From positions 1 to 21,074 of the IMG/VR virus record IMGVR_UViG_3300006870_003609: 21,074 nucleotides of DNA. One strand, 5' to 3'. The notes under the pieces were generated by a model. It was not told where the DNA came from. It searched no databases and was given only the letters and a program-made list of their open reading frames with translations. Shown here piece by piece: positions 1-6,700 of the stretch (position 1 is its first letter; the number at the start of each line of letters is the position of its first letter). Source of the DNA: a virus. The position numbers and the translations under genes are program-made.

Positions 1-315
1 CCAACCAATGAAGTTAGAAATCAACTTACCTAATGAATCAGTTCTTGTAAGGCTGATAAAGTTGTTTATATCACCACATACTCTTCTATTCCAACCAAAC
101 TTACCCTCTTTGATTGTAGTTTCAACATCCTCACTGGTATCGTCATACAAAGCAATCTCTGTATCATGTAAGATAGAAGCTCCATTAGTTACAAAAGCAT
201 CTATCTTACCAGTTTCAAATAATGGTTTTAGCTGTTCAACACATCTATTCTTTATTGTGTGTGCGCCGAAACCAAGTATTATTGTATCATATTGATCAAT
301 ATTGTTTAGTAACAT
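1..315 (-). CDS. Conserved enzyme-like protein of unknown function, N-terminal 105 residues (cut by left window edge)
   Basis: I do not recognise a named enzyme. The frame is open from an ATG at 315 to the left edge, giving 105 residues with no stop. The start is chosen because GGAAGG lies 5 nt upstream (321-326). It overlaps the end of the carbamoyltransferase gene by 20 nt, so translation is probably coupled. The residues read as a folded enzyme: a hydrophobic strand DTIILGFGAHTIK (about 10-22), then AFVTNGASILHDTEIAL (about 41-57), then TSEDVE (60-65) and KEGKFGW (69-75). From memory, a family of bacterial conserved hypothetical proteins has a similar order of motifs (G-x-H-x-I-K, N-G-A, H-D-x-E-I-A, T-S-E-D-V), with some resemblance to deoxyhypusine synthase or LOR/SDH-like NAD-binding proteins; I am not sure of this. 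The H-D-x-E group could be catalytic or metal-binding (inference). A plus-strand frame over the same bases (8-295) is its antisense shadow. Confidence 0.8.
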   Translation of the reverse strand, partial: MLLNNIDQYDTIILGFGAHTIKNRCVEQLKPLFETGKIDAFVTNGASILHDTEIALYDDTSEDVETTIKEGKFGWNRRVCGDINNFISLTRTDSLGKLISNFIGW

Positions 316-2122
316 AAAAACCTTCCATAACAAGAGTGTCAATTTCTGTTTTTATAAAGCATTTCATTGCATCTTCTGGAGTTTCTACAATGGGTTCTCC
401 CTTATCATTAAATGATGTATTTATGATTACAGGAACACCAGTTAATTCATCAAACTTTTTTATGATATCATATATTCTTCCATTATCCTCTGAAATCGTC
501 TGTAATCGTCCAGAATCGTCTATATGAACACCAGAGGGAATATCACTACCCCTAATTGATTTGTGACTAAATAACATGAATGGTGACTCATATCCTTCTT
601 CTACATCAAACCACTCATGAGCTTTCTCTTTTAATACCATAGGAGCAAAAGGTCTAAACTCTTCTCTGTGTTTTACATTCTTATTTAGTTTATCTTTCAT
701 ATCTTTGTTGCGTGCATCTGCTAGTATACTTCTATTACCCAAGGCTCTTGGGCCTATTTCAGATCCGCCTTCAAAATAAGCTACAATCTTTCCTTCAGAT
801 ATATCTTTTGTTATTTTATTAATAATATCATCATTTGATAATTTTTCATAATTTAATTTAGGTTTATTTATATTTAAATATTCCTTTATTGTTGATTGTA
901 TTTCTTGATCGTCATAAATCTTACCGCCAGTAAAAGTATCAGATATTGTATACCCTACTTTTTTCTTATTTGTCATTTCTATACTCATCTCACCTTTTTT
1001 ATTTTTGCGAATTTGTTCCGCAATAAAAATGGATGCACCTATTGATAATCCATCATCTCCCGGTGCTGGTGGTATGAAGAAATTATAATCTGGAAAAGCT
1101 TTTTGTAATTTCCCATTAGCAACACAATTCAAAACAGTTCCACCAGATAAACATATATTTTTTGTATTTTTTACATTAGACAAAATTTCTTTTATCATAT
1201 TAATCATTGAAACTTCTAATATATGTTGTGTGTCTGCCGCAATGTTTTTATTTATTTTTATTTTCCAATCTTTTTTATCTAACCAAGATATATCTTCAAC
1301 CCCACCTTCTCCTTTAAGTTGTGGGTAAAAAACTCTTCGTTCTGGTATATTCGGCATACCATGTCTATACAATAATGAATTATATTGATCTCCATGAAAT
1401 AATTGACCTATTCTTTTTACAGTTGGCCACTCTAATCCATTAACTATATTTTCATTTACTTTACCGTATGCTGACAAAGCCATTACTTTGCCAGCATCAG
1501 TAAGAGATGGGAAAAAACCTAAGTAATCACACATAGAACCATAAAAGCTACCTATATCAAAATCACCCCCTCTACGGATTGGACGATAAAACTTTAAATC
1601 GTCATTAAAATAATATACTGAGTGTGATGTTCCCATATTATCTGCAAAATCAACAGATAAACAAATTGCATCTCTAAAAGGAGACAAGTAATACGATGTT
1701 GCACAATGTGAAAAATGATGATCAACAAAGAAAACAGGAATGTTTTGTTCACCTATTTGCATTTCATAAACACCTTGTGCAACCATATTAGTGTTTTGAT
1801 GAAAGTTAAACCAATCTTCTTGTGTGTATTCAACTCCATTAGCATCAACAATAGAAAAATCTTCTTTTGTTTTATCCCAAAGTTCTGTTCCTTCTAAATC
1901 TTTATCCCAAAACCAATTCGTTATAACTGCACAATCAACATCTTTTAATTTAATTCCTTCTTTATCCAAAATGTATTTAATTGTTTTTTTATTTATCCCT
2001 CGTTCCTTCTTGTTTCTAGTTAATCTTTCAGTTGCAATATAACCAACCATCTTTCTATTTTTAACAAGAGAAACACTGCCATCATGGCCACAATTTAAAC
2101 CTAATACATAAGAATTTTTCAT
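296..2122 (-). CDS. O-carbamoyltransferase, NodU/CmcH/TobZ family
   Basis: A complete 608-residue protein with the two-domain layout of the family. The N-terminal Kae1-like domain has LGLNCGHDGS (7-16), TERLTR (31-36), VDHHFSHCATSY (133-144; H135, H136 and H139 are the expected metal ligands), GKVMALSAYG (211-220), CLSGGTVLNCVANG (324-337) and PPAPGDDGLSIGAS (351-364). The C-terminal YrdC-like domain has EIGPRALGNRSILAD (455-469), KHREEFRPFAP (484-494), GVHIDDSGRLQT (531-542) and PVIINTSFNDKGEPIV (564-579). Known members use carbamoyl phosphate and ATP through carbamoyl-adenylate to carbamoylate a hydroxyl of a sugar, Nod factor or antibiotic. No motif looks lost, so it is probably active. 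The ATG overlaps the stop of the glycosyltransferase gene by one base (TAATG), with GGTGA 7 nt upstream. The acceptor is unknown; the adjacent glycosyltransferase suggests a glycan. I recall related genes in marine T4-like phages, which fits the setting. Confidence 0.93.
   Translation of the reverse strand: MKNSYVLGLNCGHDGSVSLVKNRKMVGYIATERLTRNKKERGINKKTIKYILDKEGIKLKDVDCAVITNWFWDKDLEGTELWDKTKEDFSIVDANGVEYTQEDWFNFHQNTNMVAQGVYEMQIGEQNIPVFFVDHHFSHCATSYYLSPFRDAICLSVDFADNMGTSHSVYYFNDDLKFYRPIRRGGDFDIGSFYGSMCDYLGFFPSLTDAGKVMALSAYGKVNENIVNGLEWPTVKRIGQLFHGDQYNSLLYRHGMPNIPERRVFYPQLKGEGGVEDISWLDKKDWKIKINKNIAADTQHILEVSMINMIKEILSNVKNTKNICLSGGTVLNCVANGKLQKAFPDYNFFIPPAPGDDGLSIGASIFIAEQIRKNKKGEMSIEMTNKKKVGYTISDTFTGGKIYDDQEIQSTIKEYLNINKPKLNYEKLSNDDIINKITKDISEGKIVAYFEGGSEIGPRALGNRSILADARNKDMKDKLNKNVKHREEFRPFAPMVLKEKAHEWFDVEEGYESPFMLFSHKSIRGSDIPSGVHIDDSGRLQTISEDNGRIYDIIKKFDELTGVPVIINTSFNDKGEPIVETPEDAMKCFIKTEIDTLVMEGFYVTKQY
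321..326 (-). promoter_or_regulatory. Ribosome binding site GGAAGG for the partial gene at 315
   Basis: GGAAGG lies 5 nt upstream of the ATG at 315, inside the last codons of the carbamoyltransferase gene. It is the main reason for choosing a start that overlaps the upstream gene by 20 nt rather than a later codon. Confidence 0.7.
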
Positions 2123-3285
2123 TATAACATCACCGTATTTTCTTTTTTATCTTTTTTAATTATATCCTCTAAATTATTCATCTCTTTAATAACTTGCTGA
2201 ACTGTTATTGATTTCATACAGCTGTAAGAAGGGCAAACCCATAGTTTTCCATTTCTATCTTGATCAAACATATTTGGTCTCCAACAACCTAAATCATCTT
2301 GATCACATGAGTTTTTATTCCATATATTAATATTATGTTTCCAACCCCAAACATAAGGTGAAACACTACCCCATAAAACAACACCTCTTCTTTTTATAGA
2401 GGGAAATAATGCAGCTGCTAAATGTGGTAGATAGTTATCAATACTTAAAAACATTCTACACTTTTGAGATTGTAATATTTGTAATACTGGATTTAAATTA
2501 TCTACTTTTAATGATGTTATACCGGGTATCTCTGGATTATATTCGTTTGCAAAAACTTGAACAAAAGAATATCTATCTTTTAATTTTGCAGCTAACTCAC
2601 CCCATTGCTGAAGTGACCATACTTTATGTGTTCTGTAGTTTATACCAGACATTAATTCATGTGGGTTTCTATCAACTCCTAAATGAACTAATACTATAGG
2701 TTTTTTATTTTGATTAATAAAACTATTAACTTTATTATTACTTCCACTAATCTTAAGCATAGGGTGGCCACCATCATATTCCAGTGGACTAGCCATAGAT
2801 TTAGAGTATAGATTACATATAAATGATTTAGGATCATCCTTATATCTGTGCTGAGTGATTAGTTTGGTTAAACTAAAGCCATATTCTATAGAATAAACTC
2901 TATCTATATTGTTTTTTATAAGTTTAGGTATTATATTTTCATCACGATTAAAAAATTGATTTTGTGCACGCCAACTATCTAAATATATACCATGTTCAAA
3001 ACCATTTTCTATAGGTATAACACCCGGATCATGTGGCCATTGATTGGGAGATTCTGGAACTTGAACTCCATATACGTTCTGCCCAGACATTGCAGAAGAA
3101 ACCATATGACCTATTATACTATTATCTATTACTAGTATAGGATATGTATTTCTTTCTTGTTTTCTTATTCTTATAAGAGATCTTATAAAGCATGTTTGTA
3201 TTATTCTAGCTCCCATACCTCCAGCTAGTATTAATATATATACTTTATCTTTTTCAGTTATTTGTATTTGTTTATTCTGGTTCAT
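2122..3285 (-). CDS. Glycosyltransferase, GT9 (heptosyltransferase-like), GT-B fold
   Basis: A 387-residue protein with a GT-B two-domain pattern. The N-terminal half starts with a hydrophobic strand and glycine loop, YILILAGGMGARI (16-28). The C-terminal donor-binding half has KPIVLVHLGVD (195-205), KVWSLQQWGELAAKL (221-235), then FLSIDNYLPHLAAAL (279-293), which matches the GT9 pattern S-x-D-x-x-x-x-H-x-A-A-A, and VVLWGS (302-307) before a GWKHNINIW segment (314-322). Four late cysteines (327, 334, 351, 356), the last in CMKSI, match the C...CW...C...CM ending seen in several GT9 members. GT9 enzymes usually transfer heptose or a related sugar from a nucleotide donor to lipopolysaccharide; here donor and acceptor are not known. 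There is no signal peptide or membrane segment, so it should be cytoplasmic. No strong Shine-Dalgarno stands before the ATG, so the exact start is less certain than for its neighbours. It is coupled to the carbamoyltransferase downstream. Confidence 0.82.
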   Translation of the reverse strand: MNQNKQIQITEKDKVYILILAGGMGARIIQTCFIRSLIRIRKQERNTYPILVIDNSIIGHMVSSAMSGQNVYGVQVPESPNQWPHDPGVIPIENGFEHGIYLDSWRAQNQFFNRDENIIPKLIKNNIDRVYSIEYGFSLTKLITQHRYKDDPKSFICNLYSKSMASPLEYDGGHPMLKISGSNNKVNSFINQNKKPIVLVHLGVDRNPHELMSGINYRTHKVWSLQQWGELAAKLKDRYSFVQVFANEYNPEIPGITSLKVDNLNPVLQILQSQKCRMFLSIDNYLPHLAAALFPSIKRRGVVLWGSVSPYVWGWKHNINIWNKNSCDQDDLGCWRPNMFDQDRNGKLWVCPSYSCMKSITVQQVIKEMNNLEDIIKKDKKENTVML

Positions 3286-3386
3286 AAACTTATTAATATA
3301 TAGTATATTATTCTTTTATTTTGTTTTAACTAGGTTGCTCTTAATATATATTAATAAATTAATTTTACTTTATAAACTTTATTTTT
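3286..3386 (-). promoter_or_regulatory. AT-rich intergenic spacer, possible weak promoter for the sugar genes
   Basis: This 101-bp spacer separates fibre A from the glycosyltransferase and is the largest gap in the window, so it is the natural place for a promoter or processing site between the structural and sugar genes. On the minus strand it holds TATAAAGT (3367-3374), which matches six of eight bases of the T4 late motif TATAAATA, and TATACT (3302-3307), which could be a -10 element 17 nt before the start codon. The stretch is almost all A and T, so such matches arise easily by chance. There is an AT-only palindrome (TTAATATATATTAA) but no GC-rich hairpin followed by a T run, so no standard terminator is seen. 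Confidence 0.25.
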
Positions 3387-3790
3387 TTATGTCCAAGAAT
3401 TAGCCTCATATGTAAGACTTGCATGGATTGTAGCTGGAACAGAAGAAATATCTGCAGGAGCTAGTTCTGTGTCAAAATTACTGCTATCAGTCCATCTATA
3501 CAAACCAGCTTCTGTTGTATTTGGCCCTATGTTTAGAGTAATTGCCCCCCCACCGTTATTAAACCCTCTTGTGAAAGAAGATATACCCGCGGATCGGTAG
3601 TTGGCATCAGTATTTGATGTAAATGGCAGACCCCCAATTCTCAATTGACCGCTGCCACCAGAGATACTTGATATATCAATTTTTATTTGCACTGTTACTA
3701 AATTACCTATTCTAGTATATCTACCATATTGAACTGAATATCCTACTGTTGGGTTACTAGTGCTCGCGACAATTGTTGGTGTAAAACTGT
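3387..3790 (-). other. C-terminal tip domain of fibre A (WTPTI-type)
   Basis: Residues about 1761-1895. The pattern F-T-P-T-I, N-P-T-V-x-Y, GRYTRIGN, a glycine-rich turn, and R-I-G-G-L-P-F is shared with the end of fibre B, but the sequence between the fixed points has diverged strongly. From memory this is a frequent C-terminal domain in marine phage fibres, probably a small beta-sandwich at the distal end. Receptor binding is inference from position and divergence. Confidence 0.65.
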
Positions 3791-6700
3791 TTGTTTCATA
3801 AAAAGTGTCACCGTTTTGATATATATCACCATTAACCTCCAATTTTGGTGTTACTATAGTTTTATGAGCACAAACCTCACCATCACAGGTTATAGTCATT
3901 CTATCTATAGCGCAATAACTACTTCCTGATCCATAAACCGAAGTATAAAACCTTATATCACCATAAAGAGAACTTCCTCCCGTATTAGGGTTGACGGAAT
4001 AAATACCAACACCGTCGCCGAATGCCATATGTCCTCTTAATGTATTTCCACCACCACTGAATCCAGTATAAGGTCTACATACCATCAAATCTGGGAGGAA
4101 ACCATTTGGTCGGAAAGTGCCAGTAGTGGTGCCATTATATCCGTTAAAATCCCCATCAGAACCAGAAGAACCGTGAACGGTAAGACGAAAGCTTGGCGCG
4201 TCCGTTCCTATGCCGACATTTTCATTAGCGAGAATGATCATAGCGGCAGTCGCTGCGGCAAGGTTATCACCAGTTCCATTACTTGTAGTGCCTGCATTAA
4301 CTGAAAATTGTATAGAGTTTCCTCCAGCTCCGTTATCAGTAGCTATAATCAATCTATCAGCACTATAATCATAACCAAAATAACCAACACCTTGACCAGA
4401 AGAGTGAGCTATAAATAAAGCGTCATTATTATTAGATGCTACACCAATATATCTTGCAGTGCCCGAAGTATTCGTAAAAGCGGTGTTGTATGCTTCATTT
4501 ACAGAAAGATTGCCAGCACTAGTTACTCTCATTTTTTCAGCAGTTGTTCCACCACTTCTTGTGTCAAATCTAAGATAACCATTACTAGCATCTACTCTTT
4601 TACCATATATTGCAGCGTGTGCAGCAGCTTCAGACCAACTATTAGTTGTAGTGTGAAAAAATATTCCGTGACCATCATCAGCTCCTGTAGAGTTATGCTC
4701 TAAAAGAATATTACCACCCTTAAGTGTTAGTAATGATGGAGGCCTAGTTTCACCTATGCCAACATTACCACCTGTTGTTACAGCAAATTTTGCTTCTGAT
4801 GTATTATTATCGTTTGTTGTATTCAAAGACCATGTGTTGAAGTGATCGCTACCACCTCTACGCAATATACCTTGATACCAGATTATACTTCCTTTTGTCC
4901 CTAATCTTATCGCTGCTGAGCGCACAGGCTGTGCAGTTGTTTCATATTGCTTTATTGTAAGAAATGCTCCGCCATCGCTGTGTGTGTTTTCAAAATAAGC
5001 AATATCACTATCGGAGCTGTATTCATCAGCAACATGAAGTCTGGCTAATGGTGTAGTGTTACCACCTATACTAACGTCACCATCACCAGTTATTCTCATA
5101 TATTCTGTTCGCGCTGGCCCAACTGCAAAATTTAAAAACCCCTTTTCTGAACCGGCAGTGCAAACTTCTATACCACCACCTATGAAACCATATTCTATAT
5201 CATTAGTTACATCTGCGCTGTTTCCGTGACTAAAACGAACACCTATAGAAGAATTAACTGCATTGTCTTGTCTTTTTAAATCTAATATGCCGAAATTACC
5301 TCCATTTGTAGATGGAGTTATAATAGTTGCGACAGTAGCATTTCCCTCACCCAAAACTGATAATTGACGGGGTGGTTCCACCATATTAATGCCAACAAAA
5401 CCAGCATTAGTTATTCTCATTTTTTCATCGTTGTCAGTAAGGAAACGTATAAAGTTTGTTCCATTACCATTACCGGCGTGTATTTCAAAATCGTGGTTTG
5501 TTATAGTTCCTATTCTACCATTATCCGCACCACTACTTGGGCTTTGTATTTCTACCGTTCTACCAGCATCATCTTCTAATCGTATTTTACCTATTCCAGC
5601 ATAAGAAGAAACGTGAAGTTGAGTAACGGGATTGGTTTCGTTTATGCCAACATTACCGGCGGAATTAATACGTAATCTTTCATCGCCTAAACCCCCATTT
5701 ATTCTTGTGTGAAAAACTAATGCACCACCATAGTTAGCATCAACTGTGTTTTCCTTTACAGCTCCTATAACACCAAAGGTAGTTGCGTTAGAAAGACTAT
5801 CATACTTACCAAGAAATATTATACCAGCGCCAGCTGTTCCAGAGTTATAGCTATCTGTTCCTTCTATCATAATTGTTGAAGGAACAGCAAAGGTTGTTTC
5901 ATTAGATGATTTAATATGTAGTGCGCGGCTAGGTCCTGTTACACCTATGCCAACATTACCACCGTTGGGGTTTAATAATAAATCATTATAACCAGTTCCG
6001 TTAATACCCGCTTGCAAAAATCCCTTATCAGTAGATGTGTCAAAACCAATATTTAGGCGTTTGTTTGTATTAGTATCACCACTTATGACAACTTGCCCGG
6101 AGATCTGATTGTAACTACCTCCAGCAACATCACCCTGTATGTGCAGTTTAAGCAGGGGTGATTCGGTTCCTATGCCGACATTACCTAAAATATTTGCCGG
6201 ACCAGAATCACTATTAATATTTGTTTTTCTTACTATAATATTAGAAACACAAGTAGGTATTGTGCCAGCTGAGTAATTAACTAATAAATGTGGTTCTATA
6301 TATCTTACTGGCCCGCCATCACTACCATTAAAGGGTGTATGTGATGTGGGTAGTGTCAAATTTCCAGAATATTTATGCCAAACACCATCTGTAGGTATTG
6401 TTTCTGCAGATACAAAATATATAATACCAGCGTTTGTTGAAATAGGATTGCAATCTTTATCTTCTCTAACAACGCCAAAGTAAAGATCCCCAGCTGTTCC
6501 TGTAGCTCCACTAGCTCTCTTAACCCAAACTTCACCATAAACACTTTCTCCAGCACAAACCGGTATCTTAGCTCCACACAAAGTAAGATTACCGTCTGTT
6601 GCAAAATATTCAGCATAGGGCGCATCACTTTCATTTGTATTTCCATAAGTTACATTCGCTGAATTAGCACTTGAGTATTCTAAAACCTCCGGTCTAATAT

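Noticed and set aside
8-295. Plus-strand frame of 95 codons at the left edge
   Set aside because: The minus strand over the same bases encodes a protein with recognisable motifs and a strong ribosome binding site; the plus frame has neither.
3286-3386. Intrinsic terminator after fibre A
   Set aside because: The palindrome is made only of A and T and has no following T run on the minus strand, so it would form a very weak hairpin.
6356-6646. Second minus-strand frame of 96 codons inside fibre A
   Set aside because: It is in another frame within an unbroken larger gene, and its composition (rich in V, L, I and Q) looks like a frame-shifted reading of the non-repeat domain.
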